Of a stretch of 64,000 bases of DNA, positions 7,816 to 15,401 are shown in pieces. Origin of the DNA: Streptomyces fumanus (GTDB taxonomy: Bacteria; Actinomycetota; Actinomycetes; Streptomycetales; Streptomycetaceae); the NCBI RefSeq assembly GCF_014655295.1, contig NZ_BNBI01000015.1:1-64000 (forward strand). Direction: 5' to 3'. The translations under genes and the position numbers were made by a program. The notes beneath the pieces were generated by a model. It ran no database searches. It was not told where the DNA came from and saw nothing but the letters and a program-made list of their open reading frames with translations. Each line of letters opens with the position of its first letter. Within the stretch, counting starts at the first letter, position 1.

Positions 7816-9045
7816 ATGACAGGGCTGCGACAGGAGACCGACCCGGACCGGGCCGGGCTGGACGGCAAGGCGCTGGAGCGACTGGACCGGCACTTCGCCC
7901 AGGAGGTGGACGCGGGCCGGCTCCCCGGCTTCCTGGTGGCCGTGGCGCGCGGCGGCCGGGTCGCCCACCTCACCACGTACGGCCACCGGGACATCGCGGC
8001 CGGGCTGCCGGTGACGGCGGACACGCTGTGGCGGATCTACTCCATGACCAAGCCGGTCACCGCGGTCGCCGTGCTGATGCTGGCCGAGGAGGGACGGCTC
8101 TCCCTCGACGACCCGGTCGCCGCGTACCTGCCCGCCTTCGCCGAGCCGCGGGTGTACGCCGGCGGCAGCGCGCCGGACGTGACGACCCGCCCGGCCGCCG
8201 GGCCCGTACTGATCCGGCACCTGATGACCCACACCGCCGGTCTGACCTTCGGCTTCTACCACGCCCACCCGGTGGACGCCCTCTACCGCGCGGCGGGCCT
8301 GGAGTCCTCGGTACCGCCCGGCGCGGACCTCGCGGAGACGGTCGACCTGTACGCGAGCCTGCCGCTGCAGTTCGAACCGGGCACCCAGTGGAACTACTCC
8401 GTCGCCAGCAATGTGCTCGGCCGCCTGGTGGAGGTGGTCAGCGGCCGGCCGCTGGACGAGTTCTTCGCCGAGCGGATCTTCCGCCCGCTCGGCATGGCGG
8501 ACGCCGGTTTCCAGGTCACCGGCGAACAGGCCGGGCGGCTCGCGGAGCTGTACGGGGAGCAGGACGGCGGCGGTATCGCGCCGGTCGCCGGGCTGCCGCT
8601 GCAGGGCCGGCCGCGGTTCCTGTCCGGCAGCGGCGGCCTGGTGGCCTCCGCGCACGACGTGCACCGCTTCACGGAGCTGCTGCGGCGCCGCGGCGAACTC
8701 GACGGCACCCGGCTGCTGTCGGCCGCCACCGTGGACCTGATGACCCGCAACCATCTGCCCGGCGGCGCCGACCTGCGGTCCTTCGGCAGTCGCCCGGCGC
8801 ACGACGAACCCGGCAACGACGGCGTCGGCTTCGGCCTCGGGGTCTCCGTGGTGACCGACCCGGCCCGCACCCAGGTGCCCTCGGCGCCCGGCACGTACGG
8901 GTGGAGCGGAGTGGCGACGACGACGTTCTGGGTGGACCCGGGCCGCGAGCTGACCGTGCAGTTCATGACCCAGGTGCGGCCGAGGTCCTCGCACACGGTG
9001 TTCCGGGACCTCAAGCGGCTGGTCCACGAGGCGGTCACGGACTGA
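7816..9045 (+). CDS. Serine hydrolase, beta-lactamase/class C-like esterase
   Basis: A 409-aa protein starting at ATG 7816 behind a GGAGGAGCG ribosome-binding site. The catalytic SxxK is S76-M-T-K79 (RIYSMTKPVT). The second motif is the tyrosine of WNYSVASNVLGR (Tyr194). A C-terminal block YGWSGVATTTFWVDP aligns with the third active-site strand. These define the beta-lactamase-related family that includes EstB-type esterases and D-aminopeptidases. No signal peptide is visible, so the enzyme is probably cytosolic. The substrate is unknown; class C antibiotic resistance is unlikely given the Y-S-V in place of Y-x-N. Confidence 0.88.
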   Translation: MTGLRQETDPDRAGLDGKALERLDRHFAQEVDAGRLPGFLVAVARGGRVAHLTTYGHRDIAAGLPVTADTLWRIYSMTKPVTAVAVLMLAEEGRLSLDDPVAAYLPAFAEPRVYAGGSAPDVTTRPAAGPVLIRHLMTHTAGLTFGFYHAHPVDALYRAAGLESSVPPGADLAETVDLYASLPLQFEPGTQWNYSVASNVLGRLVEVVSGRPLDEFFAERIFRPLGMADAGFQVTGEQAGRLAELYGEQDGGGIAPVAGLPLQGRPRFLSGSGGLVASAHDVHRFTELLRRRGELDGTRLLSAATVDLMTRNHLPGGADLRSFGSRPAHDEPGNDGVGFGLGVSVVTDPARTQVPSAPGTYGWSGVATTTFWVDPGRELTVQFMTQVRPRSSHTVFRDLKRLVHEAVTD

Positions 9046-9109
9046 CGGTCCGTCAGAACCGCGGGCCGGCGGTACGGCGGCCCCAGGGGGCCGGCGGCGT
9101 CCCGGCCGC

Positions 9110-10354
9110 TCAGGCCGGCCCCTGCCGCTCCCGGGGCAGCAGCCCCACCGCCGCCAGCGGTACGGCGGCCAGCACCAGCCACGGGACGGCGGCGGGCAGG
9201 CCGCTGTCCAGCAGGGAGCCGACGACCGAGCTGCCGGCCAGCACGATCAGCCCGGACACCGAGGACAGCGCGCCGGTGTAGAGGCCGAGCCGGCCGTCCT
9301 CCGCGAGGTCGGGCACCCAGGCGCGGGCGACCGGCGCGACCAGCATCTGGCCGAGGGTGAGCAGGACCACGAAGGCGGCGGCGGGCAGCAGCCCGGCCGT
9401 CCCGGTCCACCCGGCGGGCCGGGCCGCCGCCACCACCGCGAACCCGCCCCCGATCAGCACCAGTCCGGCCGCCATGGACCGGCGCGACGTCAGCCGCTCC
9501 CCCGCCCACCGCGTCACCGGCAACTGCGCCGCCACGACCAGCAGCGAGGACAGCGCGAACAGCCAGGCCAGCGGCGCCTGCGACCCGGCCGCCCGCACCA
9601 CCTCGGCGGGCAGCGCCAGATAGAACTGGTTGTAGGCGAGCAGATAGGCCCCGTAGGCGCAGCACAGCGCGAGGAAGGGCCGGTTGCGCAGCAGCAGTCT
9701 CCCGCCGCCCCGGACCCGGGTGCGGGGGCGTCCCGGGACGCGCTGCGGCAGTAGCCACGCGTGCCCGGCGAGGACCAGCACGAAGACCCCGGCCCCGGCC
9801 AGGCAGGCGGTACGGAAGTCCACGCCCAGCAGCAGCGCCCCGAGCAGCGGCCCGGTGAACGCCCCGGCCTGCCCGGCGACGGTGAACAGCGCGAGCACCC
9901 GGGTGCGCGGTCCCGCCCCGGACTCCTCCCACAGCACCGCCTGCCGGGCGACCTCGGACTCGACGGCGGGGGAGAACAGCGCGGCGGCGAACCCGATGAG
10001 CAGGACCGCGCCGAGCACGGACCAGGTGGCCTCCGCGTACCCGAGCCAGCCGAACCCGGCGATCCGCAGCCCGCACCCGGTGAGGACGACGGGCCGGATG
10101 CCGTACCGGTCGGCGAGCGCCCCGCCCACCACGAACAGTCCCTGCTGGCTGAAGGTGCGCAGTCCGAGCACGAGCCCGACCAGCCAGCCCGCCATGCCGA
10201 TGCCCTCGCCGAGGTGGTCGGCGAGGAAGGGCAGCACGGCGTAGAAGCCGATGTTGAAGGCGAGCTGGGTGAGGACGAGCAGCCGCAGGAGCGGGGTGAG
10301 GCGGGCGCGTCCGCGGGTCGCCGGCGGGGCGGTGGCCGTGGTCTCCTGGGTCAT
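9110..10354 (-). CDS. MFS transporter, probable exporter coupled to the ABC genes
   Basis: A 414-aa, 12-TM MFS protein starting at ATG 10354 (MTQETTATAPPATRG). Blocks such as LTQLAFNIGFYAVLPFLADHLG and GGALADRYGIRPVVLTG are those of the drug/metallophore efflux branch. Its start overlaps the stop of the fused permease gene by 4 bp (ATGA), so it is translationally coupled to an importer operon. The combination of an oligopeptide-type importer with an MFS exporter recalls opine-metallophore systems such as CntABCDF/CntE, in which the MFS protein exports the metallophore. That role is inference; a general drug exporter is possible. Confidence 0.8.
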   Translation of the reverse strand: MTQETTATAPPATRGRARLTPLLRLLVLTQLAFNIGFYAVLPFLADHLGEGIGMAGWLVGLVLGLRTFSQQGLFVVGGALADRYGIRPVVLTGCGLRIAGFGWLGYAEATWSVLGAVLLIGFAAALFSPAVESEVARQAVLWEESGAGPRTRVLALFTVAGQAGAFTGPLLGALLLGVDFRTACLAGAGVFVLVLAGHAWLLPQRVPGRPRTRVRGGGRLLLRNRPFLALCCAYGAYLLAYNQFYLALPAEVVRAAGSQAPLAWLFALSSLLVVAAQLPVTRWAGERLTSRRSMAAGLVLIGGGFAVVAAARPAGWTGTAGLLPAAAFVVLLTLGQMLVAPVARAWVPDLAEDGRLGLYTGALSSVSGLIVLAGSSVVGSLLDSGLPAAVPWLVLAAVPLAAVGLLPRERQGPA

Positions 10355-12138
10355 CGCACGCCCACCGGTTCCCTGCTGACGGCGGGTTCGGGGGACTCGG
10401 CGGGCGCCGGGGACGGGCGCCGCCGGGGCAGCCGTACCCCTCCGCTCGCGGTGACGGCGAGCGCGCCCAGCAGGGCCAGGACGGCGGCGGGGGCGAGGAC
10501 GGCCCAGGGGGCGCGTTCGGCGTAGGGCTGGTTCTCGGCGAGCAGCAGGCCCCACTCGGGGGACGGGGGCTGCGCGCCCAGGCCGAGGAAGCCGAGGGAG
10601 GCGAGCGCGAGGGCGACGCCGGGCAGCCGCAGCAGGGCGTGCCGGACGACGGACGGCAGCACGGCGGGCAGCAGTTCGCGGCGGAGCAGGTACCAGCGGC
10701 CCGCGCCCAGGCCGCGGGTGGCGAGGACGTGCAGGGTGGCGCGTTCCTGGCGCAGCAGCGCGGAGGTGTGCGCGGCCAGCGGCGCCCAGGCGACGGCGGT
10801 CACGGCGAGCGCGGGGGTGGCGGTGCCGCCGCCGGCGACGGCGGTGACCAGGAGGGCGAGCAGGACGGGCGGCACGGCGTTGACGGTGTCGACCAGCGGC
10901 CCGGACAGCCGGGGTACGAGGCCCAGCAGGACGCCGAGGAGGAGGGCGGCGGCGCTGATCGCGGCGGCCAGCAGCAGGGTGTCGAGGGCGCCGTGCCCGA
11001 CCCGAGCGAGCAGGTCCCGGCCGAGGGCGTCGGTGCCGAACGGGTGGGCGAGGGAGGGCGGTCGCAGCCGGTCGCCGGTGGCGACGGCGAGCGGGTCCCG
11101 GGTCAGCCCGGCCGCCACCACGGCGATCAGCAGGGCCCCGAGAACCAGCGGTGTACGGCTCCGCGCGGGCGGCGCGGGGCGGTGCAGGGTGGGCAGCGCG
11201 CCGTCGCGCAGGGCGGGGCCGGTGAGCAGCCGGGCGGCGAGCCGGGTGACGGCGGTGGCCACGGCGGCGAGCAGCACCAGGGCGAGGGTGCCGGCCTGGA
11301 GGACGGGCAGGTCCTGGGCGAGGGCGGCCTGGAGGGTGGTGCGGCCCAGGCCGGGAATGTCGAAGATCTGCTCGACGGCGACGGCTCCGCCGGTGAGTCC
11401 GACCACGAACAGGCCGAGGTTGGGCAGCAGCGCGGGCACGCACCGGCGGACCGCCTGCCGGGCGATGCGCCGGCCGGTCAGTCCCCGGGCGGCGGCGGCC
11501 AGCGCCCAGGGTTCGCGGAAGGCGCCGGGCAGCAGGTCGTCGAGGAGCCGTCCGAGCACGGCCCCGGCGGGCAGGCCGAGGGCGAGCGCGGGCAGCAGGG
11601 TGTACTGGGGCCCGTACCAGCCGAGCGCGGGCAGCCAGCCGAGCTGGACGCCGACGACGGTGGCGAGCACGGAGGCGAGCAGGAACTCGGGCAGCGCGGC
11701 GAGCGTCGCGGAGCCGGTGCCGCCGCGCCGGCCGGTGCCGAGCCGCCGGGCGGCGCCGCGCCGCAGCGTCCGGGCGCAGACGCCGGCGGCGGTGAGCACG
11801 GCGACGACGAGGGCCACCGCCATCAGCAGCACCGAGGCGCCGAGCGCGCGCAGCACGTCGGGCAGCACCGCGGAGCCGGAGATCCACGACCGCCCGGCGT
11901 CCCCGTGCGGCAGCCCGCCGAGCCACTGCCCGAGCAACTGCAGCGGCCCGCCGTCGAGCCCCAGTTGGGCGCGGATGCCGGCCAGCACCTCGGGTGTCGG
12001 GGTCCGTTCGGCGGACCGCGCCTTGAGGACGGTGAGCGCCGGGTCGGTGCGGGTCAGCCAGGGCAGCAGCCCGATCCCGCAGACCAGCCCGGCGGCGAGC
12101 GTCAACCGCCAGAGCAGGGCCGTCACTTGCCGCCGCAT
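10351..12138 (-). CDS. Fused ABC transporter permease (DppB-like plus DppC-like in one chain)
   Basis: A 595-aa protein about twice the length of a normal oligopeptide/nickel-type permease. The N-terminal half carries the DppB-like PTPEVLAGIRAQLGLDGG region and an EAA-type loop (AAAARGLTGRRIARQAVRRC). The C-terminal half carries the DppC-like HPFGTDALGRDLLARV segment and a second EAA-type loop (LATRGLGAGRWYLLRREL). About 11-12 TM segments are expected. It sits 3 bp from the upstream solute-binding protein gene and overlaps the downstream MFS gene. No ATP-binding subunit gene lies in this operon, so the ATPase must come from elsewhere. Confidence 0.88.
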   Translation of the reverse strand: MRRQVTALLWRLTLAAGLVCGIGLLPWLTRTDPALTVLKARSAERTPTPEVLAGIRAQLGLDGGPLQLLGQWLGGLPHGDAGRSWISGSAVLPDVLRALGASVLLMAVALVVAVLTAAGVCARTLRRGAARRLGTGRRGGTGSATLAALPEFLLASVLATVVGVQLGWLPALGWYGPQYTLLPALALGLPAGAVLGRLLDDLLPGAFREPWALAAAARGLTGRRIARQAVRRCVPALLPNLGLFVVGLTGGAVAVEQIFDIPGLGRTTLQAALAQDLPVLQAGTLALVLLAAVATAVTRLAARLLTGPALRDGALPTLHRPAPPARSRTPLVLGALLIAVVAAGLTRDPLAVATGDRLRPPSLAHPFGTDALGRDLLARVGHGALDTLLLAAAISAAALLLGVLLGLVPRLSGPLVDTVNAVPPVLLALLVTAVAGGGTATPALAVTAVAWAPLAAHTSALLRQERATLHVLATRGLGAGRWYLLRRELLPAVLPSVVRHALLRLPGVALALASLGFLGLGAQPPSPEWGLLLAENQPYAERAPWAVLAPAAVLALLGALAVTASGGVRLPRRRPSPAPAESPEPAVSREPVGVR

Positions 12139-12141
12139 GGC

Positions 12142-13641
12142 TCAGCGCCGCGTTCCCGTGCCGACGAGGGTGCGCTCGTACGGGTCGAGGACCACGCCCT
12201 GGACGCCGTCGCGGACGCCGGTGATGATGCGCTGGTGGACCAGGGGCAGGACGGCGTCCGTGCCGAGGATCCGGGCCTCGGCGGCCATGGCCGCGTCCCG
12301 CCGCCGGTCGGTGTCGGCGGCCTTCTCGGCCTGGGCCACGGCCCGGTCGACGCCCTTGTCGCAGAGCTGGGCGATGTTGAAGTCGCCGTCGCAGGTGTAG
12401 TCACCGGCGAGGACGGCGACCGGGTCCCCGGTGTCGAGGAGGGTGTTGCGGGCCAGCACGAACGCGTCGAACTTCCCGTCCAACGCGTCGCTCTCCAGCC
12501 GCGAGTACTCCCGGACGACGAGCCGGACCGTGAACCCGGCCTTCTCCCACTGCTCCTTGACGACCTGGGCGACCTCGGGCAGTTCGGGCCGGTTGTCGTA
12601 GGTGGCGAGGGTGACGGTCTCGCCCTTCGGCCGCTGCTCCGCGGCCCGCCCGACGGGTGCCGTCCGCTTGCCTTCCGCCCAGGTGACGGCGGGCCCGTAG
12701 ATCCCGGCGCCGGGGTCGCCGTACCCCTCGTACACGTCCTTGGCGAAGACGGAGGTGTCGAGGGCGGCGCGGGCGGCGGCCCGCAGTCCGGCGTCGTGGA
12801 AGGTCCCGGTGCGGGCGTTGAGCAGCAGGCTGGTGGTGCGGGTGGTGGCGGTGTCCCGCCGCTCGTCCCGGTCCAGGGTGGCGGCCTGGGCGACGGGCAG
12901 GGCCTCGGCGATGTCCAGTTCGCCGGTGCGCAGGGCGTTGGCGCGGGCGGTGCCGTCGGCGATGAACCGGGCGTCGATCCCGGCGGCCTGCGCCCGCCCG
13001 CCCCAGTAGTCGTCGAACCGGTCGAGGGAGGCGGAGGTCGCTCCGTTCACCTCGGTGATCTCGAAGGGCCCGGTAGCGGTGCCCACGGGGTCGGCCTTGC
13101 CCGTCTTCGCGTACGCCTTGGCGGACAGCACGGCGAGGCTCGGACTGGACAGCCGCAACGGCAGTACGGGGTCGGCCTCGGCGGTGGTGATCCGCACGGC
13201 GCGGTCGCCGGCGGGCTCGGCCTTGAGGCTGACCCCGGTGAGGGCGGCGGGCGCGGGCTCGGCGTCGGCGGCGTGCCCGAGCGAGTCGGCAACCGCCTCG
13301 GGGGTGACCTCGGTGCCGTCCTGGAAGGTGGCCTCGCGCAGCGTGAACGTCCAGGTCCTGGCGTTCTCCTGGCGCCAGGACGCGGCGAGCGCGGGCGCGG
13401 CGGAGCCGTTGGCGTCCAGCGCGGTGAGGCCCTCGGTCACTCCGAGCCGGCTGAGCAGGGTGGCGTCGGCGCCGTACGGGGAGAGGTTCTCGGCGGGCGG
13501 GAACGCCAGCGCGACCCGCAGCCGCGACCCCCCGGTGTCACCGGAGCCTTCGTCGCCGTCGCCGCCGGAGGCGAAGCAACTGGATATCAGCGGTACGAGC
13601 AGGAAGGGGGCGAGCAGCCGAAGGCGACGGTGGGAGCGCAT
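12142..13641 (-). CDS. ABC transporter solute-binding lipoprotein (DppA/NikA/CntA family)
   Basis: A 499-aa extracellular lipoprotein. From ATG 13641 the protein begins MRSHRRLRLLAPFLLVPLIS followed by SCFAS, so Cys22 is the predicted lipidation site; the longer frame starting at 13689 would bury this signal and is rejected. Family blocks include PYGADATLLSRLGVTEGLTAL, DGTEVTPEAVADSL and VLARNTLLDTGDPV. SBP family 5 proteins bind peptides, nickel or metallophore complexes. A Zur-box-like sequence lies 63-77 bp upstream, which favours zinc or zincophore uptake. It is the first gene of the SBP-permease-MFS operon. Confidence 0.87.
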   Translation of the reverse strand: MRSHRRLRLLAPFLLVPLISSCFASGGDGDEGSGDTGGSRLRVALAFPPAENLSPYGADATLLSRLGVTEGLTALDANGSAAPALAASWRQENARTWTFTLREATFQDGTEVTPEAVADSLGHAADAEPAPAALTGVSLKAEPAGDRAVRITTAEADPVLPLRLSSPSLAVLSAKAYAKTGKADPVGTATGPFEITEVNGATSASLDRFDDYWGGRAQAAGIDARFIADGTARANALRTGELDIAEALPVAQAATLDRDERRDTATTRTTSLLLNARTGTFHDAGLRAAARAALDTSVFAKDVYEGYGDPGAGIYGPAVTWAEGKRTAPVGRAAEQRPKGETVTLATYDNRPELPEVAQVVKEQWEKAGFTVRLVVREYSRLESDALDGKFDAFVLARNTLLDTGDPVAVLAGDYTCDGDFNIAQLCDKGVDRAVAQAEKAADTDRRRDAAMAAEARILGTDAVLPLVHQRIITGVRDGVQGVVLDPYERTLVGTGTRR

Positions 13642-13703
13642 GGTCCTCGGTTCGATGAGTGCGGGGGGGTGGATCGGCCGTGACGGCAAGATCAGACCCT
13701 ACA

Positions 13704-13718
13704 TGAAAACCATTACCA
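13704..13718 (-). promoter_or_regulatory. Zur-box-like sequence upstream of the SBP gene
   Basis: On the minus strand the site reads TGGTAATGGTTTTCA. It matches 12 of 15 positions of the actinobacterial Zur consensus as I remember it (TGAAAATGATTTTCA). It is AT-rich in an otherwise very GC-rich gap and lies upstream of the solute-binding protein start, suggesting repression by zinc. The consensus is recalled, not searched. Confidence 0.45.
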
Positions 13719-13727
13719 CTTAACCGG

Positions 13728-14270
13728 TCACCCCATGGGCACGTCGAAGTGCACGACCCGCTGCCCGCCCCCGGGCTCCTCCCGCTCGTCGTACACCACC
13801 TTGGCGAGCGACCGCCAGAACGGCTCCGCCCCCTCCACGCCGGGGTCGGTGTGCAGGTAGACGGCCCGGTACCCCCCGTCCGCGGCGGCGAAGGCCAGCA
13901 ACTCCTCCACCATCCACCGCGCCAGCCCCCGCCTGCGGTGCTCGGGCCGCACGTACACCCGCCGGAGCTGCGCGGTCACCCCGGACGGATACCGCTCGGC
14001 GACCTCCCGGGGGTTCGGCGGATGCGCGGGCCCCCGGGAGTCGAGCGCCCCGGTCCCGACGACCTCGCCCCCCGCGTCCACGGCGACGAGCAGCGTGTGC
14101 CGCGGCGGCGCGAGATAGGCCCCGTCCAGATCGATGATGTCCCGGTGCCACCGCGGCACGTACCCCGTCCCGAAGTCCCGGTACACGGTGTCGAGCATGA
14201 CGGCCCGAGCGGCATCGAGGTCGTCGGGACCGGCGGGACGAATACTGTAGTCACTGTGGCGCACCTGCAC
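13728..14270 (-). CDS. GNAT family N-acetyltransferase
   Basis: A 180-aa GNAT-fold protein. The N-terminus YSIRPAGPDDLDAARAVM is typical. The acetyl-CoA-binding region is RRVYVRPEHRRRGLARWMVEEL, containing the Q/R-x-x-G-x-G/A-type loop as RRRGLA, and YRAVYLHTDPGVEGAEPFWRSL forms the later strands. It is upstream of and codirectional with the solute-binding protein gene but separated by 86 bp that hold the Zur-like site, so it is probably not part of that operon. The substrate is unknown. Confidence 0.85.
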   Translation of the reverse strand: MQVRHSDYSIRPAGPDDLDAARAVMLDTVYRDFGTGYVPRWHRDIIDLDGAYLAPPRHTLLVAVDAGGEVVGTGALDSRGPAHPPNPREVAERYPSGVTAQLRRVYVRPEHRRRGLARWMVEELLAFAAADGGYRAVYLHTDPGVEGAEPFWRSLAKVVYDEREEPGGGQRVVHFDVPMG

Positions 14271-14291
14271 ATCATATGCAACAAGCGCGCG

Positions 14292-14486
14292 TCACCCCTG
14301 CGGGGCCCCGAGGTGAGCGACGAACCCGCGCCACGCCCCACCGGACACGGAGAACGAGGGCCCGCCCCGCTCCTTGGAGTCCCGGACGTGCACGGCTCCG
14401 AACGCGTGGGCGATCTCGACACAACTGTCACCCTCGGACCCGCTGTGACTGCTCTTGAACCAGACCAGCTCGTTGACGGTGCTCAT
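14292..14486 (-). CDS. DUF397 domain protein, partner of the adjacent XRE regulator
   Basis: A 64-aa protein that starts ELVWFKSSHSGSEGDSCVEIAH and contains VHVRDSKERGGPSFSVS, the DUF397 signature. Its ATG overlaps the stop of the XRE regulator by 4 bp. In Streptomyces, DUF397 genes almost always follow an XRE/DUF5753 gene. The best-studied pairs (BldB/WhiJ-type) act in development or behave like toxin-antitoxin pairs. Which role applies here is unknown. Confidence 0.92.
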   Translation of the reverse strand: MSTVNELVWFKSSHSGSEGDSCVEIAHAFGAVHVRDSKERGGPSFSVSGGAWRGFVAHLGAPQG

Positions 14487-15304
14487 AGCGCTCCTCGCAT
14501 CCGCTGCAACAACTCCGCCGAGTCCGCCGGGGACAGGGCCTGCGAGCGCATCTTGGCATAGCGCATCTGCATGACGCTGACCGCTTGCCGATCCATGACG
14601 AGCTGCCCGGTCTTCTGCCCCTCCGCATATCCCAACCAGTGCCGCTCCGGCGTCTCCAAGAGCTGCATGGGCCCATCGGTCCCCGCGTGATACGGCTGCC
14701 GCAACGGCATGATCTGCAACTCCACGTTCCACAGCTCGGTGCAGGCGAGGAGGTGGTCGAGGAGTTCCCGGGTCACCTCCTCACCGCCCGTGTGCCGCAG
14801 CAGCACCGACTCCTCGACGATGAAGCTGAACGCGATCGGCGGGGTGCGCCGGAGCAGTTCCTGCCGCGCCTTCCGTGCGGTGATCCGCTGCTCCAGTTGC
14901 TCCTCGGTCGGCGGAGGCGGCACGTTGAGCATGACGGCCCTGGTGTACGCCTCGGTCTGGAGCAGCCCCGGCACCACCCGGCATTCGTACGTGCACAGGG
15001 CGACCGCGGTCTCCTCGAAGCCCGCCCACTCCCGGAACCACACCGCCAGGCCCCGCTGCCGCCCGAGGTGCCGGGACATCGCCCGCAGCACCCCGAACGT
15101 CTCCAGCACCTCCTCCGCCCGTTCGACGAACTGGGCGGACGGCATCCGCCGCCCCTGCTCCACCGAGGCGACCAGAGCGTGCGAGTAGCCGAGCCGTTCC
15201 GCGACCTGCTCCTGCGTGAGCAGGGCCCGTTCCCGGAACGCCTTGAGCGCCGCTCCGAACACTCTGAGACTGTCGGACGGTTCCACCGCACCACTGTTCG
15301 CCAT
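14483..15304 (-). CDS. XRE family regulator with DUF5753 domain (WhiJ-like)
   Basis: A 273-aa protein. Residues ~14-70 form the HTH_XRE domain (LRVFGAALKAFRERALLTQEQVAERLGYSHALVASVEQG is the recognisable region). The remainder is the DUF5753 effector domain, with blocks such as LAVWFREWAGFEETAVALCTYE and VVPGLLQTEAYTRAV. It is translationally coupled to the DUF397 gene downstream. The family regulates development or antibiotic production, usually together with its DUF397 partner. Several paralogous pairs exist per Streptomyces genome, so the specific target cannot be named. Confidence 0.93.
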   Translation of the reverse strand: MANSGAVEPSDSLRVFGAALKAFRERALLTQEQVAERLGYSHALVASVEQGRRMPSAQFVERAEEVLETFGVLRAMSRHLGRQRGLAVWFREWAGFEETAVALCTYECRVVPGLLQTEAYTRAVMLNVPPPPTEEQLEQRITARKARQELLRRTPPIAFSFIVEESVLLRHTGGEEVTRELLDHLLACTELWNVELQIMPLRQPYHAGTDGPMQLLETPERHWLGYAEGQKTGQLVMDRQAVSVMQMRYAKMRSQALSPADSAELLQRMRGAL

Positions 15305-15369
15305 GCCCGAACGACCCCCTTGCCGCGCCGGTGAGCTTTTCCTCTACAACGACCCGGCCGGCCATCGGT

Positions 15370-15395
15370 GCCCGTACACCCCGAGGTGTACGGGC
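15370..15395 (-). terminator. Terminator of the GH16 gene
   Basis: GCCCGTACACC (15370-15380) and GGTGTACGGGC (15385-15395) form a perfect 11-bp stem around a 4-nt loop, 7 bp beyond the GH16 stop. A typical Streptomyces stem-loop without T-tail. Confidence 0.7.
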
Positions 15396-15401
15396 GGACT
15401 C

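Noticed and set aside
9110..11926. A long 938-residue version of the MFS protein
   Set aside because: The N-terminal ~520 residues are a shadow of the fused permease; the ATG at 10354 overlapping the permease stop is the natural start.
10639..13683. A 1014-residue plus-strand open frame opposite the ABC importer genes
   Set aside because: Low-complexity shadow composition (Gly/Gln/Arg/Glu), no domains, and the opposite strand has convincing permease and lipoprotein genes.
14292..15304. A classical type II toxin-antitoxin locus
   Set aside because: The XRE/DUF5753 plus DUF397 pairing is the standard Streptomyces regulator arrangement; toxin activity cannot be inferred from sequence alone.
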